From assembly GCA_027619675.1 (NCBI GenBank), contig JAQCHG010000004.1, positions 1 to 13,275 on the forward strand: a stretch of 13,275 nucleotides of DNA. Direction: 5' to 3'. Positions 5,652-13,047 of this stretch are shown piece after piece. The stretch comes from Cyanobacteriota bacterium. GTDB lineage: Bacteria; Cyanobacteriota; Cyanobacteriia; Phormidesmidales; Phormidesmidaceae. The notes beneath the pieces are model-generated. The model made no database searches. It had not been told where the DNA came from and saw only the letters and a program-made list of their open reading frames with translations. The translations under genes were made by a program, and so were the position numbers. The stretch's first letter is position 1, and every line of letters begins with the position of its first letter.

Positions 5652-8600
5652 TTACCCCTCCTGGCTGGGTACGGGGACGATGGCCTGCTGCCACAGGGTG
5701 GTGGCTTCAGCGGCGGGGACCGCCTGGGAAAACAGGTTGCCCTGGCCCCATTCACACCCCAGGGATTGTAGCCACCGCAGTTGATCCAGGGTTTCCACCC
5801 CTTCGGCGATCGCGTCCAATTCCAACAAGTTGCTGAGGGAAATGATCAACTCGGCAATCACCTGGTTGCGCACATCCGCCGCTGCTGGGCTGACAAAGGC
5901 CCGGTCAATCTTGAGGGCGTCCACGGGCAACTGGTGCAAATAGCTGAGGGAAGAGTACCCCGTGCCAAAGTCGTCAATGCTCAACCCCACCCCCCGCGCT
6001 CGGATCGCCTGGAGTAGTGCCCCCGTTACTTCCAGGTTGCTGACCAACATGCTTTCGGTGATTTCTAACACCAGCCCTTGGGGTTGGAGCCCAGATTCAG
6101 CCAAGGCGGTATCTAAATGGGCCAGCAAATGGGGGTGCAGTTGCCCCACCGACAGGTTGACGCTGAGTTTGGGCGATCGCTGGGGGAACTGGCGCTGCCA
6201 TTGGGCCAGTTGGGCACAGGCGGTTTGCAACACCCAGGCCCCCAGGGGCACAATCAGGCCCATGTCCTCTGCCACGGGGATGAAGTTGCCTGGCATCACT
6301 AGTCCCCGCTGGGGATGTTGCCACCGCAGGAGGGCTTCAAACCCTTGAATCCGTAGGGTTTTGAGGTCCACGATGGGCTGAAAGTGCAGAGTAAACGCCT
6401 GTTGTTCCAAGGCCCGTCGCAGGTCATTTTCTAAATGAAGTCGTTGCACCACTTGGAAATGCATGGCGGGGTCAAAGACGGCATATTGCTCCCGCCCGCT
6501 TTGTTTGGCTCGATACATGGCCAAATCCGCATCCCGCAGGATCTCTGCCGCAGTAGTGTAGTGGGCTGCCCCCAGGGCGATGCCAATGCTGGTGCTGATG
6601 AACACCTCCCGCTGGGCGACGGTGAGGGGCGATCGCAGATCTGCCAGGATTCGCTCTGCCACCGCCACTGCGTCTGGGATGCCGGTTACCGTCTCCAGCA
6701 AAATTACAAACTCGTCTCCTCCCAACCGGGCCGCCAGATCCGTTTCGCGAATGAACTGGGGCAGCAGGGCGGCCACCTGCACCAATAGCTCATCCCCCAC
6801 ATGGTGGCCGAGGCTATCGTTCACCACCTTGAAGTTGTCTAGGTCAAAGAACAACACCGCAAAGGCCGCATTTGGGGTGGCCTGCACCCGCTGTATGGCC
6901 TGGTTGAGGCGATCGATCAGCAGGGGACGGTTGGGCAAGCCGGTGAGGCTATCGTGGCAGGCATCGTATTTAAGTTGGGCCTCGATGCGGACGCGATCGC
7001 TGACATTCCGGGAGGTGGTTTGCAGATGAATCACCTGGTGGGCATCGTCCACAATTGGCTGGGTCAGGGTTTCCAGCCAGATATAGTCCCCCTGTTTACG
7101 GCGAAAGCGGTAGGTAACGGGTAACGCCTGACCGGCCAGGGCCAGGGTCTGGATATGGCGATGCAGGGCGGCCAGATCGTCAGGATGGCAGAATTCATCG
7201 GGGGTGCGCCCCAGTAATTCTCCTGGGGCATAGCCCAATAGGGCTTGGCTAGAGGGGGTGATGTAGAGATAACGGCCATTGGCATCGTGGAGGCAGACCA
7301 GATCCCCCATGGTTTCGGTGACCAATCGCAGCCGTTCTTCACTCTGCCGCAGGGCCGCTTCCACCCGCTTGAGGTCGGTGATGTCCCGCCCCACGGATTG
7401 AATCTCGATCAACTGCCCCGTTTCATCAAAAATGCCTTCATTCAGCCACTGGGTCCAGCCCACTTGGCCGTCGGCACGGGTATCGCGGTTGGCCACAAAG
7501 CAGCGGGGGTTCTCAGGGGTGAGTTGGGCCATGGCGGAAAAGGCCCCCGCCTCTAAATCCTCGGGGTGGGCAAAGTCAGACCATTTTCTGCCGATAATCG
7601 CTTCGAGACTGACCCCGAGGACGCGGCAAAGGGCTTGGTTGGCAAAGGTAATGGTGGTATCAGGGCGCGATCGCAGAATGAAATCCGTTTGGGCTTCCAC
7701 CACTTTGCGGTAGCGCACCTCACTTTTTTCGAGATCGACTTGGGCCTGACGGCGCTCGGTGACATCCAGCACCAACGTATCCCACACCACATCGCCGTTG
7801 CTTTGGCGCTCGGGGCGACCGGCGGCCTCCAACCATTTGCGTTGACCCGAGGGGGTGGTGATGCGCCACTGCCAACACCAGGGCTGCCCCGTGCGGGCAG
7901 ACGTCTGGATGGAAAAGTCGAGGGCAGCCTGATCTGCTGGATCCACCATGGACCACAGAAGACCTGCATCCGCCAGGACCGCCTCGGCCTCCACTTCCCA
8001 CAGGTCGTAGCAGCCAGGGCTGAGGTAGATCACCTGTTCGTGGCCATGGGGGCGGCGCACGTAGCGCAAAATCACCCCTGGCACATTGGCGGCCATATTG
8101 CGAAAGCGTTGTTCACTCTGCCGCAGGGCCACTTCCACCTGCTGTCGCTGGGTGATGTCCACCGCCATGGAAATCACCACTCGTCGGCCATCGGCCTGTT
8201 GCCCCAGGGGGGCTGAGCTAAATTGCCAGGTGCGTTGGTTGCCGTCGCGGGTGGTAATGGTGTGCGCCCCTTCATCCACCCGGCTGGACAATTGGTAGAG
8301 GCGATCGATATCGCGCTTCATGCGATCTTTGCGAACGCCGTAGGCACGGGCAGTCCAAGCCTCCAGGGTGGGAATATCGGCGGGGGTATAGCCCGTCAGT
8401 TCTGTCCAAGCGCTGTTGATTTGCAGCACGGTGCCGTCTTCAGCGTGGATCATGATGGGAAAGGGGGCATTGTCGATCGCGCTGCGAAATCGCTGTTCAC
8501 TTTCCCGCAGTTGGGCTTCCGCCCGTTTGCGATCGCTGATGTCTCGCACCATGAACAGCGCCTCATCTGGGCCGCATTTGACCACCCGCACCTCTTCCTG

Positions 8601-9752
8601 CTGGAGATGCCCCTGGTGTTGAATCGTCTGTTCATAAATCTGTACTTGTCCAGTGTCTAAGACACGGCGCAGATAGTGGTACTGGCGTTCTGCCACATCT
8701 GGTGCTAACACCGCACCCATGGTTTGGTTACGGGTCTCTACCTCTTTCACTAAGGAAAAGTCCCGCTGCGAGGTTACAAACCCTCGGTACACGCCGTCTG
8801 CCCCGACCCGAAACATAAAGTCCGGCAGCACCGACAGGATGGCCCGATTCTCCGCCTCCGCCCGCTGCCGTCGCTCCACCTCCTGACGCAGGGCACGATT
8901 CCACAGCAGCAGACCCACCAACCCCAGCAGGGGACCGTAGATGGCCAGGTGCAGGCCAATCTGGCGCAGTTGGGACCACCCAAAGCGGGGCCGGGGTTGC
9001 AGCCAACGGGCCAGGGCTTGGTAATAGGCGGAATCCGCCTGACCCATGAGTTGCCGCAAGTGGCGATCCAGCGGCGGCAGCAACGAGGCTGGATCGCCAT
9101 CGGCAACGGCAAAGTGTAGGCGGGACGGGTGGACCAAGATGGGGGTGCGTTCTAGCCCGTGGGCGGCAGCCTGTTGGGCACCCCAGAAGCGGTTCACCAC
9201 CGCCGCATCCACCGCTCCCTGGTCCAAGAGGGTGAGGATGTCAGCAAAGTCGTTCACAGGGACAAACTGGGGGTGGACCCCAAAGGCTTCGGTCTGCTCG
9301 GCCAAGCTGACGGCTTGAATGCTGCCTGTGAGGACAGCCACCCGGCGCTGGTCTAAATCCAGCAGGGTGGTCAATGGGAGGCCAGGGCGGGCATAGACTA
9401 TCGACCAACTGGCCAAGACCACTTCTTGGTTGAAATCCAACGGGCGATCGCGATCCTCTGAATAGGCTACATCCACCATCAGATCGATTTGGCCCGCTGC
9501 CAACGCTTGGAGGCACTGTTCCCAATGGCAGGGCTCGTATTCTAGGGTCCAATCCTCAGAGGCGGCGATCGCCGCCAATAGGTCCACCCAAAATCCCGCT
9601 GGTTCCCCTTGGGCATTGGTAAACACCTTGGGGGCGTTTTCATAGAGCCCCACCTGCACCACTTTGTCAGCAGCCACAGCGGGAGACTCCAGGGCCACCC
9701 CCCCCATAGCCCCCAGACCGAGACCCAGACCTAAGGCGACCAGAATACCCAT
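5652..9752 (-). CDS. Periplasmic solute-binding domain - PASx5 - GGDEF - EAL membrane sensor (bifunctional cyclic-di-GMP enzyme)
   Basis: A 1366-residue protein. Order: hydrophobic leader ending AVAA (1-28); periplasmic solute-binding (SBP_bac_3-like) domain 30-250; one membrane helix about 264-284; five PAS units about 302-405, 417-535, 545-667, 675-793 and 803-918, most ending in D-I/V-T/S-x-R/L; GGDEF 925-1092; EAL 1100-1355. The cyclase half is intact: FFDLDNFK 968-975, NDSLGH 978-983, GGDEF 1011-1015, with inhibitory-site R1002-E-T-D1005 exactly five residues before. The phosphodiesterase half is also intact: E1139, N1199, E1230/E1233, D1260-D1261, K1281, E1317, Q1337. It should sense a periplasmic small molecule and cytoplasmic PAS inputs, then set cyclic-di-GMP level; net direction is not predictable. 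C75 and C80 could form a disulphide. The leader lacks the usual positive n-region at ATG 9752, and TGA lies 18 nt upstream, so a non-ATG start is possible but unproven. No good ribosome site is seen. Confidence 0.94.
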   Translation of the reverse strand: MGILVALGLGLGLGAMGGVALESPAVAADKVVQVGLYENAPKVFTNAQGEPAGFWVDLLAAIAASEDWTLEYEPCHWEQCLQALAAGQIDLMVDVAYSEDRDRPLDFNQEVVLASWSIVYARPGLPLTTLLDLDQRRVAVLTGSIQAVSLAEQTEAFGVHPQFVPVNDFADILTLLDQGAVDAAVVNRFWGAQQAAAHGLERTPILVHPSRLHFAVADGDPASLLPPLDRHLRQLMGQADSAYYQALARWLQPRPRFGWSQLRQIGLHLAIYGPLLGLVGLLLWNRALRQEVERRQRAEAENRAILSVLPDFMFRVGADGVYRGFVTSQRDFSLVKEVETRNQTMGAVLAPDVAERQYHYLRRVLDTGQVQIYEQTIQHQGHLQQEEVRVVKCGPDEALFMVRDISDRKRAEAQLRESEQRFRSAIDNAPFPIMIHAEDGTVLQINSAWTELTGYTPADIPTLEAWTARAYGVRKDRMKRDIDRLYQLSSRVDEGAHTITTRDGNQRTWQFSSAPLGQQADGRRVVISMAVDITQRQQVEVALRQSEQRFRNMAANVPGVILRYVRRPHGHEQVIYLSPGCYDLWEVEAEAVLADAGLLWSMVDPADQAALDFSIQTSARTGQPWCWQWRITTPSGQRKWLEAAGRPERQSNGDVVWDTLVLDVTERRQAQVDLEKSEVRYRKVVEAQTDFILRSRPDTTITFANQALCRVLGVSLEAIIGRKWSDFAHPEDLEAGAFSAMAQLTPENPRCFVANRDTRADGQVGWTQWLNEGIFDETGQLIEIQSVGRDITDLKRVEAALRQSEERLRLVTETMGDLVCLHDANGRYLYITPSSQALLGYAPGELLGRTPDEFCHPDDLAALHRHIQTLALAGQALPVTYRFRRKQGDYIWLETLTQPIVDDAHQVIHLQTTSRNVSDRVRIEAQLKYDACHDSLTGLPNRPLLIDRLNQAIQRVQATPNAAFAVLFFDLDNFKVVNDSLGHHVGDELLVQVAALLPQFIRETDLAARLGGDEFVILLETVTGIPDAVAVAERILADLRSPLTVAQREVFISTSIGIALGAAHYTTAAEILRDADLAMYRAKQSGREQYAVFDPAMHFQVVQRLHLENDLRRALEQQAFTLHFQPIVDLKTLRIQGFEALLRWQHPQRGLVMPGNFIPVAEDMGLIVPLGAWVLQTACAQLAQWQRQFPQRSPKLSVNLSVGQLHPHLLAHLDTALAESGLQPQGLVLEITESMLVSNLEVTGALLQAIRARGVGLSIDDFGTGYSSLSYLHQLPVDALKIDRAFVSPAAADVRNQVIAELIISLSNLLELDAIAEGVETLDQLRWLQSLGCEWGQGNLFSQAVPAAEATTLWQQAIVPVPSQEG

Positions 9753-10421
9753 AGACGGCAGATGCTTGATTCAGCAGCACGCTGAAAACCTATGCAGTAA
9801 TGCGGCGCGTCCCGCCTTTTCCCCTATGGCTGGGGCGGGAGCGCAGCGGAGTAAGGGGGCGGCGACCGCCGCTAAAAAGTACTGGGAACGTTGCTTTACC
9901 CGTCAGTCTTGCTTTCCCTGTCAACCCAGGGGCACAGCCCCTATCCTGTCACCCCCGTCCCCTGGGGTGCCCATCAATCCTAGGGCTAGGGTGCCCCCGC
10001 GATCGCCGTGTCTATGGTAAAGGGATGGTTGAGCCGCGATCTCATGCTCATTCAAGCCAGTGCAGACCAGCCCCAGCCAGGATGAACGGCAACAGGATCG
10101 TTTCCAGCCAATCCAGGGACCTCAGGGATATCGCCCAGGGATGGAGAGGGATAGTGGTAGCGGGTGCCCCCCTCCATTGTGAAGGCTGATCCCCTGTTTG
10201 CCCTCGTCTCAGGTTGCCACAGGAAAAGGGGGATTCCTTGAGGTGACCTCTGGGTTGCAACACCCGCAAATTGCTTGCCTCAAGGTGCTGTGGGTGAAGT
10301 GGTGTACTGCCCTCAAGATCGGCCTCCAGACCTGAACCCAGCCTGACGACCGCTGTTGTGTCGGCCATGGGGCTGTCAATGTTCATTCTCCACCTGGGTA
10401 CTTTTAAAAGAGCCTGCGCCT

Positions 10422-10550
10422 TAGGGCGCGTCATCAATTACAGGCAAAAGTCTTGCTGGGCAAGCATTACAGCGCCTGCCTCTGGGATGGGGTTAGGGGC
10501 TGTAGCCGTTGCACAACAAGGGTTCTTGCATTAATTGATGACAGCCCCTA
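10422..10550. repeat. 129-bp fold-back (MITE-like) element upstream of gmd
   Basis: The ends are TAGGGCGCGTCATCAATTA (10422-10440) and, on the opposite strand, TAGGGGCTGTCATCAATTA (10550-10532), matching at 16 of 19 positions. The similarity continues inward: in my hand alignment the two arms of about 55 bp match at about two-thirds or more of positions around a 19-bp centre. Each arm also has its own inner hairpin (CTTGC-TGG-GCAAG at 10453-10465; CAAG-GGTT-CTTG at 10517-10528). TAGGGGCTGT at 10494-10503 can pair with 10541-10550. TA at both outer ends fits insertion at a TA target, as in IS630/Tc1-like or some IS5-group elements. No transposase is present, so it would be non-autonomous. The structure is seen; mobility is inferred. 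Confidence 0.6.
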
Positions 10551-10576
10551 GCGCCTTTGCCGCAATATCGGGCCAT

Positions 10577-10653
10577 GGTTTACCAGCATCGTGCTGTTAC
10601 CAGTATCGATGGGTGGGTTGACCCTAATGCCCCAGATGGGGTTTACCAAGCAT
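10577..10653 (+). promoter_or_regulatory. Three TTACCAG-type direct repeats before gmd
   Basis: TTACCAGCATC (10580-10590) and TTACCAGTATC (10597-10607) match at 10 of 11 positions and sit 17 bp apart. A third, looser copy, TTACCAAGCAT, is at 10643-10653, 20 bp before the gmd start. Repeats at regular spacing suggest a regulator site. A TTGACC hexamer at 10618-10623 could be a -35, but the -10 that would go with it (TTTACC) is poor and overlaps the third repeat. Confidence 0.3.
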
Positions 10654-10673
10654 TCTGAGGAAAACGAATCACC

Positions 10674-11744
10674 ATGACGCAAGTGAAGCGTGCGCTATTG
10701 ACCGGAATCACAGGCCAAGATGGCTCTTACTTAGCAGAGCTGTTGCTGGACAAGGGGTATGAAGTCCACGGTATTATTCGCCGCACCTCCACCTTCAATA
10801 CCGATCGCATTGACCACATCTATGTCGATCCCCACAGCGAAGATGCCCGACTATTTTTGCACTACGGCGACCTCAACGACGGCACCATGCTGCGGCGGAT
10901 TCTAGAAGAGGTGCAGCCCCACGAAGTCTATAACCTCGGTGCCCAATCCCATGTGCGGGTGAGCTTTGACTCCCCGGAATACACCGTAGACACCGTTGCC
11001 ATGGGGGCGCTGCGTCTTCTGGAAGCGATCCGTGACTATCAGCAGCGCACCGGAGAGCAAGTGCGCTTTTACCAAGCGGGATCCTCCGAAATGTTCGGCA
11101 AGGTGCAGGAAATTCCCCAAAAGGAAACCACCCCCTTCTATCCCCGCAGCCCCTATGCCTGCGCCAAGGTGTACGCCCACTGGCAAACCATCAACTATCG
11201 CGAGTCCTACGATCTGTTTGCCTGCAACGGCATCCTGTTCAACCACGAATCCCCCCGTCGGGGCGAAACCTTCGTTACCCGCAAAATCACCCGCGCCTTG
11301 GCCCGCATTGTGGCTAACCAGCAGAAAACCCTCTACCTGGGCAACCTCGACTCTAAGCGCGACTGGGGTTACGCCAAGGACTATGTGCGGGCCATGTGGC
11401 TGATGCTGCAACAGGCCACCCCCGATGACTATGTGGTGGCGACTGGCGAAACCCATTCCATTCGAGAGTTCCTCGACATTGCCTTTGGCCATGTCAACCT
11501 CAACTGGGAAGATTATGTGGCCTTTGATCCCCGCTATTTGCGCCCCGCTGAGGTGGACATTTTGATCGGCGATCCCACCAAGGCCAAACAGCAGTTGAAC
11601 TGGGAACCCTCCGTGAGCTTTGAGGGCCTAGTCAAGCTGATGGTGGAGGCGGATCTGCAAGCCCTGGGGATTACCCACAGCAACCCCCAGAGCAGCCAAG
11701 ATGTCGCCACCGTCCGTCCAGAAGTGCATCACGCCATCTCCTAG
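10674..11744 (+). CDS. gmd: GDP-mannose 4,6-dehydratase
   Basis: A 356-residue short-chain dehydrogenase/reductase, close to the family's usual length. It removes water from GDP-D-mannose to give GDP-4-keto-6-deoxy-D-mannose, the first step to GDP-L-fucose and related deoxy sugars; it is cytoplasmic and uses NADP(H). The dinucleotide-binding motif T-G-I-T-G-Q-D-G is at 10-17. The active-site set aligns with the E. coli enzyme: S137-S-E139 (E. coli T132/E134), Y161 and K165 in Y-A-C-A-K. Also typical are R-R-T-S near 36-39, N-H-E-S-P-R-R-G at 190-197 and S-K-R-D-W-G-Y-A at 227-234. The ATG at 10674 gives the standard N-terminus. GAGG lies 13 nt upstream, farther than usual for a ribosome site. 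The TAG stop falls in an inverted-repeat end (CTAGGGCGC). fcl follows 149 bp downstream on the same strand. Confidence 0.97.
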   Translation: MTQVKRALLTGITGQDGSYLAELLLDKGYEVHGIIRRTSTFNTDRIDHIYVDPHSEDARLFLHYGDLNDGTMLRRILEEVQPHEVYNLGAQSHVRVSFDSPEYTVDTVAMGALRLLEAIRDYQQRTGEQVRFYQAGSSEMFGKVQEIPQKETTPFYPRSPYACAKVYAHWQTINYRESYDLFACNGILFNHESPRRGETFVTRKITRALARIVANQQKTLYLGNLDSKRDWGYAKDYVRAMWLMLQQATPDDYVVATGETHSIREFLDIAFGHVNLNWEDYVAFDPRYLRPAEVDILIGDPTKAKQQLNWEPSVSFEGLVKLMVEADLQALGITHSNPQSSQDVATVRPEVHHAIS

Positions 11745-11841
11745 GGCGCGATCTCGCCCAGCCCCAGCCCCCTGAAACATCAGCACCAAAGCTCAGTAGG
11801 CTGGGGAGGAGGGGCTGGAGCGTTGCGCCGCTGCGCCCTAG
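11741..11841. repeat. 101-bp inverted-repeat element filling the gmd-fcl gap
   Basis: CTAGGGCGC (11741-11749) and GCGCCCTAG (11833-11841) form a perfect 9-bp inverted repeat; the left copy supplies the gmd stop codon. Inside, CAGCCCC runs near 11759-11772 can pair with GGCTGGGG and GGGGCTGG (11799-11818). No T-run follows, so it is not a standard terminator. It could act as an mRNA stability or attenuation element between two pathway genes, or be a short mobile repeat. It shares TAGGGCGCG with the start of the 10422-10550 element. Confidence 0.5.
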
Positions 11842-11893
11842 ACCCAGAAGCTCCGAATAACGAATGGTTAAGGCCGACAGCAAAGGGCAACCC

Positions 11894-12850
11894 ATGAACA
11901 GCATGAACCTGGAGAACAAACGCATTGTGGTGACCGGAGGTGCAGGCTTCCTCGGGAAACAAGTGGTCGCCCAATTGATCGCCGCTGGGGCGGATCCTGC
12001 CAAAATTACCGTGCCGCGATCGCGGGACTGTGATCTGCGCCAGTGGGACGCCTGCCAACGGGCCGTTACCCAGCAAGACATTGTGATCCATCTAGCGGCC
12101 CATGTGGGGGGCATCGGCCTCAACCGCGAAAAGCCCGCCGAACTGTTCTACGACAACCTGATGATGGGGGCGCAGTTAATCCACGCCGCCTATGAAGCCG
12201 GGGTACAAAAGTTTGTCTGCGTCGGCACCATCTGCGCCTATCCCAAATTCACCCCCGTGCCCTTCAAGGAAGACGACCTGTGGATTGGCTACCCTGAGGA
12301 AACCAATGCCCCCTACGGCATCGCCAAAAAGGCCCTGCTGGTGCAGTTGCAAGCCTATCGAGATCAGTACGGCTTTGACGGCATTTACTTGCTGCCCGTG
12401 AATCTCTACGGCCCCGAGGATAACTTTGATCCCCGCAGTTCCCATGTGATTCCTGCCCTGATCCATAAGGTGCATGAAGCGCAAGCGGCAGGGCAAACCC
12501 AGCTAGCGGTCTGGGGAGACGGCAGCCCCACACGGGAATTTCTCTACTCCACCGATGCGGCCAGAGGCATTGTCATGGCCACCCAGCACTACAGTGGGGC
12601 GGATCCGGTCAACCTGGGTACCGGATATGAGATCAGCATCCGTGATCTGGTTGAGCTGATTTGCGATGTGATGGCATTCCAAGGGGAATTGATTTGGGAA
12701 ACCGATAAGCCCAACGGTCAACCCCGCCGCTGTTTGGATATTGAGCGCGCCCGTCAAGCCTTTGGCTTTGAGGCCCAGGTGGATTTTCGCGCTGGTCTCA
12801 AGGCCACGGTGGACTGGTATCGTCAACAAAAAACCTTGCAGCCTGTATAA
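11894..12850 (+). CDS. fcl: GDP-L-fucose synthase
   Basis: A 318-residue SDR-type epimerase/reductase when started at ATG 11894. It converts the Gmd product, GDP-4-keto-6-deoxymannose, to GDP-L-fucose by 3,5-epimerisation and NADPH-dependent reduction. The nucleotide motif G-G-A-G-F-L-G lies at 15-21. The active-site positions align with E. coli at a constant offset of five: T112 (Ser107 in E. coli), C114 (Cys109), Y141 and K145 in YGIAK, H184 (His179) in R-S-S-H-V. Ser to Thr at 112 keeps the hydroxyl. AAAGGG six nt before ATG 11894 supports that start; an upstream in-frame ATG at 11864 would add ten residues of no family character and has no clear ribosome site. With gmd it makes a complete two-step GDP-fucose pathway; which fucosyltransferase uses the product is not visible here. 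Confidence 0.96.
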   Translation: MNSMNLENKRIVVTGGAGFLGKQVVAQLIAAGADPAKITVPRSRDCDLRQWDACQRAVTQQDIVIHLAAHVGGIGLNREKPAELFYDNLMMGAQLIHAAYEAGVQKFVCVGTICAYPKFTPVPFKEDDLWIGYPEETNAPYGIAKKALLVQLQAYRDQYGFDGIYLLPVNLYGPEDNFDPRSSHVIPALIHKVHEAQAAGQTQLAVWGDGSPTREFLYSTDAARGIVMATQHYSGADPVNLGTGYEISIRDLVELICDVMAFQGELIWETDKPNGQPRRCLDIERARQAFGFEAQVDFRAGLKATVDWYRQQKTLQPV

Positions 12851-12885
12851 TCCATCCCTAATTTCATGCCCCCAGGGGTAGAGGC

Positions 12886-12929
12886 TGGGCTGGAGGAGCG
12901 ATAGTATTCTCCAGCCCACCTATGCTTTT
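12886..12929 (+). terminator. Possible intrinsic terminator after fcl
   Basis: A perfect 10-bp stem, TGGGCTGGAG (12886-12895) with CTCCAGCCCA (12909-12918), has a 13-nt loop and is followed seven nt later by TTTT (12926-12929). It sits 36 nt after the fcl stop. The stem is strong but the T-run is short and distant, so termination efficiency is uncertain. Confidence 0.5.
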
Positions 12930-13047
12930 AGCGATTGCCTGCATCGTGGATGCGTATCTGGGGAGATCGTTCAACCTGCTGCAACTGTAGCCAGTGCGTA
13001 AGGTCTAGGGGCGATCCCCCGGTTCCCCAGCCCAGGCGTTGATTCAT
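12928..13047 (-). CDS. Doubtful 39-residue frame or gene remnant
   Basis: ATG 13047 opens a 39-codon minus-strand frame (MNQRLGWGTGG... to ...IRIHDAGNR) ending in TAA at 12930-12928. Its composition is protein-like (WLQLQQVERSPQIR), and the frame continues upstream without a stop to about 13096. A GGAG lies immediately before the ATG, too close for good initiation. A weak promoter pair, TTGAAA (13136-13131) and TATCAA (13114-13109) with a 16-nt spacer, stands upstream on the same strand. I do not recognise the family; it may be the 3' remnant of a decayed gene. Confidence 0.2.
   Translation of the reverse strand: MNQRLGWGTGGSPLDLTHWLQLQQVERSPQIRIHDAGNR

Larger units (their letters stand above)
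9753..10673. other. Long divergent non-coding region between the sensor gene and gmd
   Basis: About 920 bp without a convincing gene; open frames on both strands have protein-unlike composition. Its contents follow from left to right. GC-rich inverted repeats lie near 9811-9860 (CCCGCC...GGCGGG, then GCGGC-GACC-GCCGC). An 8-bp repeat CCCAGGGG/CCCCTGGG sits at 9925-9932 and 9959-9966, and ACAGCCCCTA lies at 9934-9943. A HIP1 octamer is at 9999. An 8-bp inverted pair CCTTGAGG/CCTCAAGG lies at 10236 and 10278. The 129-bp fold-back element is at 10422-10550, and TTACCAG repeats lie just before gmd. Promoters for both flanking genes must lie here, but I cannot place them firmly. Confidence 0.6.

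Noticed and set aside
9840..9880. GC-rich hairpin GCGGC-GACC-GCCGC followed by AAAAA, considered as a terminator
   Set aside because: On the minus strand the T-run precedes the stem rather than follows it, and on the plus strand it is an A-run; no gene ends there.
9664..10437. Overlapping open frames on both strands in the divergent region
   Set aside because: Protein-unlike composition, no ribosome sites and mutual overlap; the longest (10048-10437 minus) runs into the fold-back element.
10494..10540. Promoter for gmd inside the fold-back element (TTGCAC with ATTAAT)
   Set aside because: The spacer is only 15 nt and the -10 matches poorly; not strong enough to list.
10902..11492. Minus-strand open frame of 196 codons opposite gmd
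   Set aside because: It is antisense to well-conserved Gmd sequence and is an expected shadow of GC-biased codons.
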